DNA from: Rhipidocladum racemiflorum
Taxonomy: Eukaryota > Streptophyta > Magnoliopsida > Poales > Poaceae
Reading direction: 5' to 3'
Assembly (NCBI GenBank): GCA_036346355.1
Contig: CM070579.1
Location: 9,424,001 to 9,488,000 of the forward strand
DNA: 64,000 nt
Part shown: piece by piece, positions 33,631-46,405 of the stretch
How positions within the stretch are numbered: the stretch's first letter is position 1
Layout: each line of letters starts with the position of its first letter
Made by a program: the position numbers and the translations under genes
Notes under the pieces: model-generated
Told to the model about the DNA's origin: nothing
Database searches by the model: none
What the model saw: only the letters and a program-made list of their open reading frames with translations

Positions 33631-36600
33631 TGTAACATCTCCATTTTCGGTTCTTTTGCCAAAAAAGTAATTTAAATTAATTAATTTAAAGATTTGAATT
33701 TTCTTCAGAGTTTTAGTTATCTTGACATTCCTTCTCATCTGAAAAATCAAAATCCAATGCCAAAACTCATTTGAAATTCCTTTCAAATTCCAAAATTCTT
33801 CAAAAATTCCAAAACTAATTTTATTAGGTTCCAAATATTCTATAGTATTTTTGAGAATTTTTCCAAGATTTTTAGAGGCTTTTTACTATTTTATCCTTAA
33901 CGCTTTCTTCTCAGCACTATTCAAATTCTCTAATTAAGTGTCCACTGGTTAGAGCTACAATAACCTCTTCAACCCTCAACCGAATGAACACAAGAGGGCT
34001 CTTTCTCTCTGTCCTCCATTGATACTTAAACATAAGCTTCAAAACTCCCTCAAATCTACACCAAATCAAGTGGGATTTGAAGCATTGCGACCGCATTGAT
34101 GAGAGGATTCATTTCCTGACCGTTTCCCTCTCCCAATCAAACTGAAATTGGCGCAATTTGCAATTAATCCCGTTTCATTGCTCGTTTAATAACTCGGCCG
34201 TTTCTCATCTCCACCAAGTGTGTGACAGTGTGAGTACTCAAAATCTCCGTATCATCGCCCCCGATGTGGTGCTCACCATTCCTGAGTTCTCCCACACCAA
34301 ATCTCGCAAAAACTATCACCCGGCGTCGACCAAAGACATCGCCGTATCAACTTTTGCTCCGGTGAGCCAAATCGAATTCCGCTCGCGTCACCTTGTGCAT
34401 CTCATCTCAAAGATCAAAAGCCCTCAAGAAATTTTGGTTGCGTTTGAATGCCGCCGACCGAACCGACTTCTAGGCGTTGATTCATCATCTCCGGTAATCC
34501 CCTCCAAAATCCGGCACTACCGTTGGATTCGCGTCGTCGAGATATTTTCGGTGCTCACCTTCTCCAACCCCGCCCCTTCCTCCCTCACCGGCGCCGTCGT
34601 GGGCCGCTGTCGCCGTCGCTTCTCACCACCACCGGCACCACCCCCGAGCTCCGTTTGGTGTGCCACCTCCATCATCTCGTAGCCCTCGTCATTGCGGTTC
34701 CATTCCACCACTTCACGCCTTTCGGGGTGCCTCCTACCACCGGCAGGCCACCGCGTCATGTTGCCTTCCCACTGTAATCGCGTTTTGATCTGGAGAATTG
34801 ATGAAGCACTGTAGCACTGCTACAATGTGATTTCATTTTTTTGGATTTTCTTTCTCGTCAAACTTCGGATGACCCGTTCTCTTCCGTCGTAACTCCGAAT
34901 CGAGTGATTCAAATTTATAAATTCATCTAAAATCATCCTACATCTTCCTGTACTAATTTTATAATTTTTAGATTTTATTTATTTTCTTTTATTTATTTGT
35001 TGCTTCGTTTTGCGTGTAGTCGAAGAAGCTGCTGTCGTCACTGAGGAAAGCGCAATCCAGCAGAGAGACGTCTCTCTTCTCATCAATAAAGTCAAGTCTC
35101 CTTGAAACATGTTAACCCTATGATTTATAACTACTTTTATAAAATGTTTACAGCTTGCATTGCTACATAAATAAAAGATTTTGCTAATTAGGTTGGTAGT
35201 TAATCCAATTTGCTATTACCACCTTGATATTGAATTCCCTGCTTATTTGTAACCCTAGGTTGCTGTGATATATCATAATAATATTATGTTATGATACATA
35301 TTGTTTAGTGCATTATATGGGCTTAATTGTGAAGTTGATCAAATACATATGGATGGGTTACTTTGAAATTGTCGTAAAATATGAATTTGAAAAGTTGTGG
35401 CAATATGTATGCTGCTGTGTTTGCAAAATACAAATAAATAAAAATGATTTAGACTTAGGCGGATCAGTTTGTTTGGCGGGTGTGAAGGGAGCAGTAGTCT
35501 TTGTATGTGCAAGTACCGCCCAAGTCAGTTAAGGACCAACGCTTATGATTGTCCATTCTAAGCACAATAGTTCAACCACATGTCTAAATGGGTACGACCT
35601 AGCTAAATAATTTGTAATAATCTAACTTAGACTCTCTTGATGGTGGAATGTGGGTGCCAGATGGAGGCAAGTTATTTTTCCCACACGGCGCAAGAGGGGG
35701 CTTCTGTACTGGGTGGATGGAACCCTTACAGCGGTGAAACCTTAGCGGGTGGAGTCGAGTTAGGTTATTGCATTGTAAAGGCCTTATGATATTCACTTTG
35801 TCGCACGCCTAAGGAAGCGTGTTATGGCCGACATTAAAAGTGAAATATCTCTTGTGGGTAAAGTGTACAAACTCTGCCTAGTGTAAAACTATTTGAATAG
35901 TTGTGCCTACGGTCAAGGGCGGGCAAAGAATGCTTTCATATTGGTAGACTTTGTTTTTGTTTTAAAAAAACTAATGTTTTGGGGATCCGGGAGTGGTTAG
36001 AACTCTCGGATGTGTTCCTGACAGCTGGTGTCAGTCAGGTGGTTGGAACCTGTTTTGAATCATGACGGATGGAGTCATTTGCTGGATAATCATGATCTTT
36101 TAAAATGTGCGGTTAGAGCCTGTATACTAGCGTTGGTGGCTAGAACCTTCACTAGAGTTATAAATAATTTCAATTGTACAAATAATTATTAAAACCGCTT
36201 TGTAAAGAATTAATACTAGTAATGTTTGTTAAAATTTGGCTTTGAGCAAAAGAAACATATTAAGCCATCTTTGGAAAGCCCTGCATAATGTATCTTTACC
36301 AGACCTGCTGAGTACGTTTGTACTCATATGGTACACTCAACTTAATCATCAAAAACTTTCCAAGATGCTTTGGAAGATGGTGAGTTCTACGATGAGGAGT
36401 TCGATGAAGGAAATCCTGAAAGTTAGGCGTGTGTTCCCCAGTTGTCTGCCTGTGGAGTTTACTTGGCTTTACTTTTTGTTTCTTATTTCCGCTGTTGTAA
36501 AACTTAAAGTCATGTGACCTTGTATTGTAATAAGTGGCCTTTCGGCTGGTACTCAGTAATTATATTTACATTTCGTTCTTTTCGGTTATGATACATCGTT

Positions 36601-36640
36601 GTGAACTGTGTGTACTAGCGTTGATCTGGGATTAGTACAG
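33631..36640 (+). repeat. LTR, plus orientation, solo-type (3' border uncertain)
   Basis: Starts TGTAACATCTCC. Contains CT-rich leader sequence, a T-rich tract ending TTTTGCGTGTAG at 35019 with an acidic segment after it, the palindrome GAGTAC-GTTT-GTACTC at 36310-36325, GATGAGGAGTTCGATGAAGG, and a likely end near GGGATTAGTACA at about 36640. No primer site or coding domain adjoins it. The 5 bases on the two sides do not match, so the 3' border, or the solo state, is not proven. The long open frame at 34158-34682 has no domain and is probably leader. Confidence 0.65.
35020..35092 (+). other. acidic mini-exon-like segment in LTR 33631-36640
   Basis: After a T-rich tract and TTTTGCGTGTAG the frame reads VEEAAVVTEESAIQQRDVSL. 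Same position and character as the segments in LTR copies 1-3, but little direct sequence identity. Confidence 0.4.
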
Positions 36641-36720
36641 AAATACAAAGGGGATTTCGGATAGCAGATCTGGGGACCCACAGCATGGCTCCGTATTTAT
36701 AGCAAGTTTTCGGTGGCAAC

Positions 36721-37070
36721 GTGTTGTCCAAGTGGCCTGAGAAAGATACTGCCCACGAGTTGTTAAATCGATCTGACAAAGTACATAGCAGTGTATTGTC
36801 AATTTGGTCTCAAAAAACCGCTGCCAATGTGTTGTCAAATCGAGCTGATAAAGGAGTAGCCAGTGTGTTATCACTTTACTCTGAGAAAGCTACTGATGTG
36901 TGCTGTCCAATCGGTAGGACACAATTGTTGTCTGCGTGTTGTCAAATAACACTGAAAACGCTAATATATTGTAGTTAAGAAAGCAGATACTAGTGTGTTA
37001 TCAAATCGGGCTGACAAAGCTGCTGGCAGCGTGTTGTTAAATCGCACTAAAAAAGCTAATATGTCATACT
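36721..37070 (+). repeat. degenerate minisatellite of about 36 bp, nine units
   Basis: Units begin GTGTTGTC(A/C)AA followed by TCG-GCTGA-AAAGCTACTG. The first seven stay open in one frame, giving a 12-residue motif such as VLSKWPEKDTAH and VLSIWSQKTAAN. The unit length is a multiple of three. Function unknown; it could be transposon subterminal repeats. Confidence 0.7.
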
Positions 37071-38540
37071 TACAAAATACAGAAATAATGTACGTGTTAA
37101 CAAAAGATGATAAAAATTCAGGAGGGAGGTTTTGTAATTTCGAATTAACAAGGCGGAGAGAAAATTAATAAGAAAAAAATCCTTGGAAATGACTTTTAAT
37201 GTTGGTTGAAATGGAATGAAGGCAGGGAGTACATGGCTCGTACAGAATAAAATGGCATAGCATGATAAACATCAACTGGATACATTATTTCTTACACAAC
37301 TAGAAATGGCGTAGATAAACATCAACTTGATACATAATTCTTACACCACTAGAAATGGCATCCATGAGCAACTTAGTCTCACTTGCAAGAAACGAACTAG
37401 TTTGCAATTATAGCATAAAGTATAACAAGGATACCCACACACACAATCTTTTCCAACAACTTGATATGATCTAAAATATGCTCCATCTTAAACATCAGCA
37501 TGTTAAATCTCTGCTCGAGCATAGGGTCTATTCTCTGCTCCAGCCTAGGCTGCATCCTCTGTGGTACTATGCTGCCAAGGCGCTCCATGGATGTATCCAT
37601 GGTATCTGCCCACTGAAAATATTGGCATCCTGCAGCCTACGTGACAATGTGAACATACTTTAAGGCCGTGGAAAGAAAGAAGATCTCTTAAAAAATGGAC
37701 AACTCAAATAGGAAAATAATAATAAAAACCAGAAGAAATCGAACTGCATTTTCACTTATAGAGAAAAAAGGGCATTTGTAAAACACCCGACAGTTATTTC
37801 CCTAAGTGTTGGCGTAGAACACATTAGCTTGCACATGGCAGTTAGGGCAATCGACCAGCATTACAGTGGTAAGCGCAAGGACCCTCCGATTCCCTGAGCT
37901 CAAAGTTTAAGACATGACCTTCACCTAAGTGGAGGACGCTGAAGTGAGATGTGAAAGAGGATATGAGGAAGCAGAAACAATATGGAGGCCTATTTATGGA
38001 GGCAGTGGAAAGATTCGGAGGGAAAAAATAACGCCAACATGTGGGTGGATACGTCCAACGCATACAAGATAGAAACACGTAGGGACAAGCTGGTGTTTTC
38101 ATACCCCAGTAATGGGCACTACAAGTGTGACTTCTGTTGTTACACATAGAAAGCAAATAAATGCAATAATTATGACATGAAGACACAAACAATATTTATA
38201 ACATGAAGACGCAAACATTATTTATGACATGAAGACGCAAATACGTGTGTGTTTCACACTCAAAGCATGACCATACGGCTTGTGCTTTGGCTCTAGTTAA
38301 TGTTAATCCTAAAGGTGCTGGTGCTGCAACTATTAGGAAGTGCACAAAGTTGACAATGAAAAGTTGTCAATTTCTCATGTTAATGTTACTGTTAGTACTG
38401 AAGATGCAAAGTTGTCAATTTTCTGCACTTCCCAGTAGTTGGAGCACTAACACCTTCGGGACTAACATTAACTGGAGTTGAAGCACCAGTCGTATAATCA
38501 TGCTTCGTGTATAAAATTTATGAGGATTGCTTGCTGTCAG
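37071..38540. other. no gene recognised; short repeats
   Basis: Contains a duplicated phrase CATCAACT(G/T)GATACAT with GAAATGGC near 37270-37350, and three units of TTATGACATGAAGACGCAAA near 38168-38243. It may be the downstream end of the MULE-related region. Confidence 0.4.
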
Positions 38541-41426
38541 TATGTCCGAAAGCATATAGTAATTAAAACATATGAAATACGATACAACTCATACAACCGC
38601 TGGCTCCTTGAAACCTCAACACTAATTTGGTCGTCGCTTTCACGCACGACGAAGTTGGTCCTGTGGGTAGTGAATCGGTCTGGTGCTTGCGTACCACTCC
38701 ACAAGTCGTACCATGTGTCCTGTGTCGCGAGAGAGGCCTCATCAAGTTTGCTGGGTCCCAGCTGTTCGTCACGAAACATGTTTTGCACCCACCCAAGAGG
38801 CTGCATTGGAATGCACCATTAGTGCTGTGGACAAAAGATAGTGCAACAAGTAATGAAAATTACACAGAGCGCTTACAGATGCTGGTTGCGGGGTTGTGGA
38901 GTGATGTGCCCACTGGCTGAAGTCATCCCCAGAAATCTGCACACACGTATTGTTAGATCAGTTCTGTCTTAGTAATCACTTCAACTGCAGAAAACATACC
39001 TACCTTGGGTCCTACGTGTTGTACAGAGTGTAGGTCAGGCTGGACCAAGTCTTCTGAGGTGAGTGCTTCGGTAAGCCTGCCAGCGCGAATATACCCCATG
39101 CCGAACTTCCTGTTGGCAAGTCCTGATCAGGGGTGTCCATGTCGGAGTCTGTGTCGACCTTCGAAGCTATACGTACTGTTGGCGGAGTAGGTGTTTCTTG
39201 TTCGCGCCTAGACAATGACGGCAGAAGGAGAGGTCCACGTCGACGGGTGTGCTGTAAAGGGACATGATGTGTACAAAAATGTTAGGTAACTCCATTGCTA
39301 AGAAGTTCCACAAATGATGGTATGTTCAATAGTAGTTAATAACTTCAAATAGAGAAAATTTACTTGACGTGGCGCTTGCAAAGATGATGTGCCTACACCG
39401 AAGTCGTGCGTGCTGTAAGGTGTGTAGATATCGCTAAACCCGAACTATTGTTGTAAGCATGCTGACGCGAACGTAACCCAATCGAAACATGCTGGCAGCA
39501 AGTCCCGCCAGGCGAGTTCATCTCCTAGGCTATGTCCACCTTGGGAGCTGTACGTGCTGGTAGCGGAGTAGGTGCTTCATGCTGGCGCGTAGACGATGAT
39601 GGAAGGAGAGAATGATCCCCGCGAGCATGCTGTAAAAGGATATGGCATGACCAAAAAGGTTACATTGTGTCAACAATACAAAGTTTGAGAATTAAAAGCA
39701 AATTGCATACCAGCATATCCTGAAGGCCAGGCTGAGATGAAGATGGGCGAGAGAAGCTTGATTATCTTTCGGTCGCACTCGAGCGCGATGACATAGGAGA
39801 TGGAGGGCGGCGCCTCGCTCAGCACCCCGTAACGTGATGTCACTATAACGGCCACAGGTAAGTGTCTTCACTATGCCCTTCTCATCATCCAACACAGAAT
39901 GTAGAACCCTAAGCAGGCTGGACATAGTGTTGTGCCTTCCATGCCGTAGTGAAGTGGAAGCCTCATCGACGATACGGTTTGCACGATCGTACTGCATAGA
40001 CAACACGAGACGTTGGTTAGTCCTGAAAATATGAATGAAATGTAATGTAGGCTTGTACCATGTTGTGCGGTGTGGAGGGTGGCCGAGGCCCAACCTATCA
40101 ATGTGTGTGACCTCCTCTGGCCTCGGAGGAGCAGGTCCAGTAAGTCTAGCACGTGTTTGTGGCACGTACTACTCCAAGTACGCGACGTATGAGTCCACAT
40201 CGTATGGTCGATCCTCGGCCACTACCTGCTCCGTGGTAGACTTTACCCACATTGTGGTCCATGGTAACTATGTTTAGTGCAAGTCGTCAATATGTTGCCC
40301 CATTGAGATTTCCTACAGGAAACATAGTTCCAAGTTTTGAGTTAGAATTACATCGTGTAGGCTCGTTGCGAGAAACATAATAGAAAGTTATGAATTACAC
40401 TTACATACACACTTTTCATAGTAGAGTTGGCCCAACTTGAGGGAGGATTTGTTGATGAAGTCCGAACTGGCGCATCACTTAAGCAGGGCAGTGCGCCTCC
40501 ACCACGTGACAAAACACGAGATGACACATCATCAACTAGTAATGAACATCTTGTCCGCATTGCATTGACAATCCATGAGGCACCATACTGAACAAGAAAT
40601 GTGCAGTCCATGGTTGCCATATGATTTCATCCTTATGTATGGTCTCGAAGTAGTTATGAAACTCTGGGTAGACTCTTCGAGGCCTCTCCCTAGCCCATTC
40701 CAACTGGTTGGCTATCCACCGTGTACCAATGGTGGGCCTGTCGATCGGGTCCCCACCCTCACCATAGAATAGAGCACCTAATGGATTTGGGTGAACGGGC
40801 TCCTTGAAGTATGGCTGTCTGACAGGGAAATGCTCCCATGATCATATCTGAAGTAACGTGTAGCACACTTTAAGAACATGCTCCTGTTTAGTGGTTTGTA
40901 CTGTGGTGGTCCTCCAGCTGGGCGTCAGTCAAAGCCTCCGCAATGTAGATGTAGCTCGGGTACACTCAATCTCCCTAAATAGAAGAGAACAACAACCAGC
41001 CGAACAAGAAGAGCAGGTACGTGACGAGGTGAGTCCTCATAACATATTCCAGCGCATTAGCGGGCTTTGTATGTATTGGTGAAGCCATGATTGTGGAACC
41101 CCCCAAGAGTTCTCTAGGATGGGATGAACAAACCTGTGCTCTAGCCTGACCCTCCAATCAAGCCTATTGGGCGGTGGAACTATCGGTGTGCCCCTGATAG
41201 GCAAACCTGTAATGACGGCAACATCCTGGAGGGTGATGGTCATCTCCCCCATTGGAAGTGGAAAGTGTGGGTCTCTAGCCTCCAATGGTCCACGAACATG
41301 GACAATAGAGACCCATCCAAAGAGAAAGAATGCATGATGTCCATCATCTGAGCCAACGGGAACAGCCCTGACTGCCGTTGAATGGGCACATATCACGTGT
41401 CCAAGGGCCAATGCACAAGCGGGCAC
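38541..41426 (-). pseudogene. plant mobile domain (PMD, MAIN-like) gene carried with a MULE
   Basis: The minus strand first reads HAFFLFGWVSIVHVRGPLEA and FPLPMGEMTITLQDVAVITG then LPIRGTPIV (41037-41426), the signature start of the plant mobile domain (PF10536) also found in MAIN/MAIL proteins and 'phosphatase 7 long form' homologs. Further exons follow: WEHFPVRQPYFKEPVHPNPL through RWIANQLEWARERPRR and HKDEIIWQPWTAHFLFSM (about 40595-40840), then DSYVAYLEYVPQTRARLTGP (about 40130-40250) and a low-complexity C-terminal part with a duplicated exon. Stops and frame changes occur, so it is decayed. PMD genes are repeatedly transduced by MULEs in plants; host MAIN proteins act in silencing and genome stability. 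It lies directly downstream of the transposase on the same strand. The part below about 39690 is weakly supported. Confidence 0.8.
39075..39665 (-). repeat. tandemly duplicated exon-like unit in the PMD gene
   Basis: Copy 1 (about 39075-39290) and copy 2 (about 39445-39665) share GGCGGAGTAGGTG...GCGC(C/G)TAGAC(A/G)ATGA, GAAGGAGAG and GCTGTAAA-GGA-ATG. On the minus strand both encode a short Pro/Thr-rich peptide (REQETPTPPTVRIASKVD; copy 2 QHEAPTPLPARTAPKVD). Confidence 0.65.
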
Positions 41427-41769
41427 CTGAGAACGAACGGACGAGGACCATCACCCGTAAGCTAGGCCCTACTACGATGCTTGGCATTGTAAGATGGGTC
41501 AATCAAAGTTTGTAGGTGTGCAACCATAACCTGCAAGAAGATAATAAACTGTAAGATATAGCATTAAATGACATAACAATAAATAACATTACATAACATT
41601 AAATTAGTATAGCAGTGTAATAAGCCTTATCGTTACGTGATATGACAGTAAGAAACATGAGAAATAGTACAAATGACCGACGCAAGTTTACATTGAAAAA
41701 ATGAACATAAAATTACATAAAGGTACTATCATGACACTTGCAAGTACATTGTCGAAGGTCACTATGGAC

Positions 41770-41980
41770 GTGTCTTCTTGATTGTATGCCTTACTGTCCT
41801 ACATAACCAGCACTTTCGTGGAGCTGGCATGTCTCCCTGTTGACTTGTGTTCATGTCATTATGAATTCGCCTTACTGCCACCGTCCACGGTCACTCATCT
41901 TCAAAGTGTCATTCTAACACCAAGTCACTTGGCTTGCCCACCGCTCTCTATAATGCACGTCCAAGCCATATGAGTTAAAC
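41770..41980 (-). pseudogene. MULE transposase 3' end beyond the solo LTR
   Basis: Across the LTR insertion point the minus strand continues as SYGLDVHYRERWASQVTW, MSDRGRWQ and, in the next frame, MPAPRKCWLCRTVRHTIKK, a remnant of the C-terminal zinc knuckle that ends many Mutator transposases. Bases 41427-41769 between it and the PMD gene show no gene. Confidence 0.6.
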
Positions 41981-44152
41981 TGTAACACCCCGGCATTTAA
42001 TATGCTTGAATGCTACCAAACATAAGCTAAACAACATCTAAATACCACAATTAAACATAACTTCCAGCAAAGGCGCACATGCTAAAAACCGAGATTTCGG
42101 CAGCATCTCCTTTGTTTTAACATGAATTGAAGGAGCAACAACAGTATAGCAATATAAGGCAATATGAGAGACAGCTAAAACAACAATAATTAAAGACTTA
42201 ACAACAATATAAGTCTATTATCAAGCACTTAATGTCTCCAAGAGTCAAACGAACAATAAAACTCTCATATAGCAAAGCTAAACCTTAAAGCAATAATCAT
42301 CACACGCAGTTTATTATCAAAACTAATAGAATGACTTGTGGAATAAAAATGGGTGAAGCTACGTGCGGACGTGTGACTATTTCCCTTCCCCGCATGCCGT
42401 TCTCATGGTACCTAAAACAACAAGAAAACACAAGCGTGAGTTCAAAACTCAGCAAGCATATTGCAATGGTACAACAAGAACAATTACATAGCAATAATAT
42501 CTCACATCATGTAAACCATCTCATTCATGGTCACATATTATCATCATCATCAATATGTATGAAGTGCAATGCGATGCTCATGTCTCCTTGGAAACTCATA
42601 CCGGTATGGTTGAGTACACACCCGTCGGTGTGCACCCTCTCCCCCCTTCCATCCCGAAGATGGAGGGTGCCTACTCCTCGCTTCCGTTCACCGCGGTGAA
42701 TGGAATCACGATGTAGGACTTACTCATTGGCTCTCCGGATTAGTCATAACTTTTCTCACCGACCTTCCCGGACTAGTTATGACTTTCTCACCGCCCGGGC
42801 CATGTAACATGCCATGTATGCAATTATGCCAACATCATATTTAATTTGTACATTAACACATGGCATCATAACATAATAAACATGCTCATAATATCATTGA
42901 CAATCATTAAAGCATGGCAAGTGATCATATCATATAGTCAACTTCATCTATTCTCAACAAGCAACCTACAAATCGCTATCCATTACAATACACTTGCCTC
43001 AACCACGGGCAACGGATTGGCGGGAAGTAGAAGGCACTCCCGTGGTCACACCACCTGCACATAGGTACCACACACTCACAATCATGTCCACAAATCAGTA
43101 CGCAAACCCTCATCTACCCCGACATTGCCAACTACTCGCAACACCCAAAAACAGAGGTTCTGTCCCGTCGGGACAGCAGCCTTCCAAAAGGCATAACTTG
43201 AGTTCTGGGACTCCGAATCAATTAAACGACTACATCCTCGCGTAGCTTAGGAAATTTTCCAACTTTTTCTAAGTATAAGGAAAGACTGATTCGGACTCTA
43301 AAGTGGTTTAATATACAGAATACCGTGATCTGTTCCAATCACGTCACAGATTTTAACACGCTCGGTAAAACAGCCATAACTTTCAAACGGCTGGGTGGAA
43401 TTTAAAGTTCTTTATACCCACTGAAAGGTATTGAAATTACCTACAACTTCTTCAACAGCCGTACGACCAAATTCCAACTCTAAATTGGCGAAAAACCAAA
43501 CCCTAGGTCGACTGCTCATGCTGCCCGAAACAGAGAACGTGGCAACTTCTAGATCTAATCCAATCTACTCAATTCCAGCACCACCAATTGATCTAAAAAC
43601 ATGATATTGATCCTTAGAATAGTACCTAGCCCAACCCCAAGGAGTACCATGGCCATACCTTCGCCCGACGCACGAAAACTCCAATAGATCTCCTCGCTCC
43701 TCGCTCCTCGCTCCTCGGATGGATCTTCGAGGTGCAGGGGGTGGGGAGGCTACCCTAGGGCAGCAAGGGGGTGGAGGAGAGGTGGAGAGGCTAGGGGGCA
43801 AAGGGGGAGGGGCGCACGGCCACAAGGGGAGGAGGGGTGGGGCGGCTAGGGCACAAGGGAGGCCAAGGGGGCGCACAAAGGCAGGGTGGGGCGCACACAA
43901 GGGGCAGGGGGAGCCCTATAAACCAGCCCAACAGGAATCCTAGTCCTAAATGGACTCATGCACCATCCCACCAAAGCCCACAACCCTTTCCCCTAGGCCC
44001 AAAACTCCCCGGAAAGGCCCAAACTCCCGGAAACGGCCCGGAAACGCTAATAACCTCCATACCCTATGGTTTTAACCTTAAATCCACATCTCATAATGTT
44101 TTTAACCTCATTATGCACGTTAAATAAGGTTACGACACTCCGTGGTGTCACA
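41981..44152 (-). mobile_element. solo LTR of 2172 bp inserted in the MULE transposase
   Basis: Ends TGTAACACC and GGTGTCACA, flanked by a perfect 5-bp target duplication TAAAC (41976-41980, 44153-44157). No internal domain is present, so this is a solo LTR left by LTR-LTR recombination. The orientation is minus, judged from the CTTGCTGAGTTTTGAACTCACGC motif at about 42430-42460 and the GC-rich promoter side at 43680-43930. Open frames inside (42331-42699, 43565-44127) are low-complexity GC-rich chance frames. It splits the transposase reading near its C-terminus. Confidence 0.92.
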
Positions 44153-46405
44153 TAAACTATGAACTCCATGTCCGGAATAGATTGTTGGCGCTGAAGTACT
44201 TAGAGATGTAGGGTGCAGATAACTGATGAAGAACAGCACACGCCACATATACATGGGAGCATGGCTTGTGCAGTAGTTTTGGCTTGTTACATGTGCATGC
44301 TACGACATCACGTATTTTGCACACTTGTTTATGGTAGCCCCTGCAATGGCCATCGATGAACTTCAAATTTTCACCTAACTCTATCCATGGTGCAGGCAAT
44401 ATGCAAGCGAGTCTTCTCGATTTTCTTCTCTATGTATGCATTCATATGTTGTGAGAACTGCTTCTCGTCATCCAGGTGCCTCTTCGCATTCATTCCCCTA
44501 TTGACAAAGTACCCAATGGTTCTGTTCCAGATCTCCTCCATGATGGCACTGATTGGAAGGGACCGAACGCCCTTCAGAACACCGTTGTAAACCTCCAACA
44601 TATTAGTAGTCATTATGCCATACCTTGCACCATCCCTGTCATGGAGCAGTGACCACTTCTCCAGCTCTGGAGCATGCAACTGTGCCCATTGTGAGAAGTT
44701 GTTGACCTGGCCCTCCTCGGACTCCGTTGTATGCTTCGAGGTCCCCTCATCTAGTACTTTCCATATTGCCTCGAACTTTCGCCTGTGGTTTTGCATGCAC
44801 ATCTTCATGACTTCCTTATTGCAGAACCTCCTATACAGGTTCGAGGCAAGATGCCTCATACACCAGCGATTAACAATGTCATTCCATTGGTACAGTGGAT
44901 GTGCCCCTCCTTGCATGGTGCTGATGGCAGACATTAACCCAGCATACATGTCTGTGACAAGGCATACATTTGGGCGGTCTTAGACAATAGCTTACTTAAC
45001 ATTGACTAGGAACCACAACTAGCTCTCTTTGTTCTCGATTTCCATGATTGCATAAACCACCAGGAGTAGCTGGTTGTTCATGACCGCTGTGACTGCCATC
45101 AGTATGGTGCCATTGTACTTGCCGGACATAAAAGTGTCATTCATTGTCAGCATAGGCTGGTATTACTTGAAGCCTTGGATGGTTGGTCCGATTGCCCAGA
45201 ACACACGGTCCAAGATGAAATAGTTTGGACCCTTCATGGGATGCGGTATATCCATCTTGTTGATGTATGTCCTAAGATTGGCTTGAGCAATCTGGTGAAG
45301 CATTCGTGGAACAATGTTGTACGCCTCTTTGTACGTGCCGTACATCATCTCTATCACTTTCTTCTTTGCTCGTCACACCTTGCCATAGCTAACATGATAT
45401 CCCACCATGTTAACCACTTCAACCATTAGTAGTTTCGGAGAAACGGTCACGTCCGCTATGTCCAATTGAGAAATCAGGCTGGTCACGTATAAGGACATGA
45501 CAGTTTTGTGCTTTTGTGATATGTCAGGACAGATATCCTGAAGCCCGAGGTCGTGCCTTTGAATTTCTAGGCATGAATCTTGCCGGACACTTAGGATCCA
45601 TGCACTTCACAACGTACGTATCCTGGTTGGACCTGTACAACCGGTATGTGTAGCTTATGTTCATCGTATATCTTGCAATTGCATGCTGGTATGCTATGGT
45701 TGTAAAGTGTCCTGATCAAAGGGCTAATCAGTGCTAGCTTTGTTTGGCAACACGAGCGAAGCCATCACCAGATCATCAAGGCGCGAAGACATGTACTCCA
45801 CATCAGTGGACACAATGCCACCGATGTGAGCTGTATCGTCATCTCCGCTGCTATCGGTGTTGATGTCATCATCATCACATATTGCTTCATTCGTTAAGGC
45901 TTCCAGGTGCTTGTGGCAGTCAATGCGAGTGGACCACCACCGAACGACATCTTCGTTTGGTAAAATTCATCTGCACCGGTGTCCTCACCGATGCCCCGAG
46001 GGGATGCTTCGACGGCGATGCCACAGCCCCCAAAAGGACTTGAGGTTTCTCCTCTGTCCAGGAAGCACACATACACCATCAGTCGATAGTGTATCATCAC
46101 CGGTTCATCATGATTTGCATGTATTCCCCTCACATTGCACTTCTCGTGATCTTGAACAGCTCCCATGAATAGTCGGTCGAACCTTCGATAACTCTAGCAT
46201 GTACGACCTCGATTACAAGCTTCTTTTGGGCGGTCTCCCCATCGAATGTGGTCCTCACGCACCTATGGAGCTCGGCGAAACCCATCTCCGTCAAGCTTAG
46301 ACCTCGGATCACCTTCCATTCGCACTTCGAAAGGTCCAGCCCATATGGATCCTCGTGAACAACATCGTCCCCATAAAATACGAACAAATCTTGAATAGCC
46401 GCCAT
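44153..46405 (-). pseudogene. Mutator-like (MULE) transposase with SWIM zinc finger
   Basis: Starts at ATG 46405 (MAAIQDLFVFYGDD) with the MuDR N-terminal region. Then YKEAYNIVPRMLHQIAQANL and ILDRVFWAIGPTIQGF (45163-45357), the catalytic core, and YQWNDIVNRWCMRHLASNLY with TTNMLEVYNGVLKGVRSLPI (44371-44949). The C-terminus has the SWIM finger CTCNKPKLLHKPCSHVYVAC (44157-44399). In the core the usual ID-G-TF reads MNDTF (about 45135-45150), so the first catalytic Asp appears changed to Asn, while LVTDMYAG keeps the second Asp. Several in-frame stops lie between 44950 and 45162 and near 45430-45890. The gene is dead. The solo LTR at 41981 interrupts its 3' end. Confidence 0.9.

Noticed and set aside
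34158..34682. 174-codon open frame on the plus strand
   Set aside because: Lies inside an LTR, has no domain or signal, and its composition follows the CT-rich leader.
43565..44127. Gly/Arg-rich and Pro-rich frames near 43.6-44.1 kb
   Set aside because: Inside the solo LTR, in its GC-rich promoter side, both strands open by composition.
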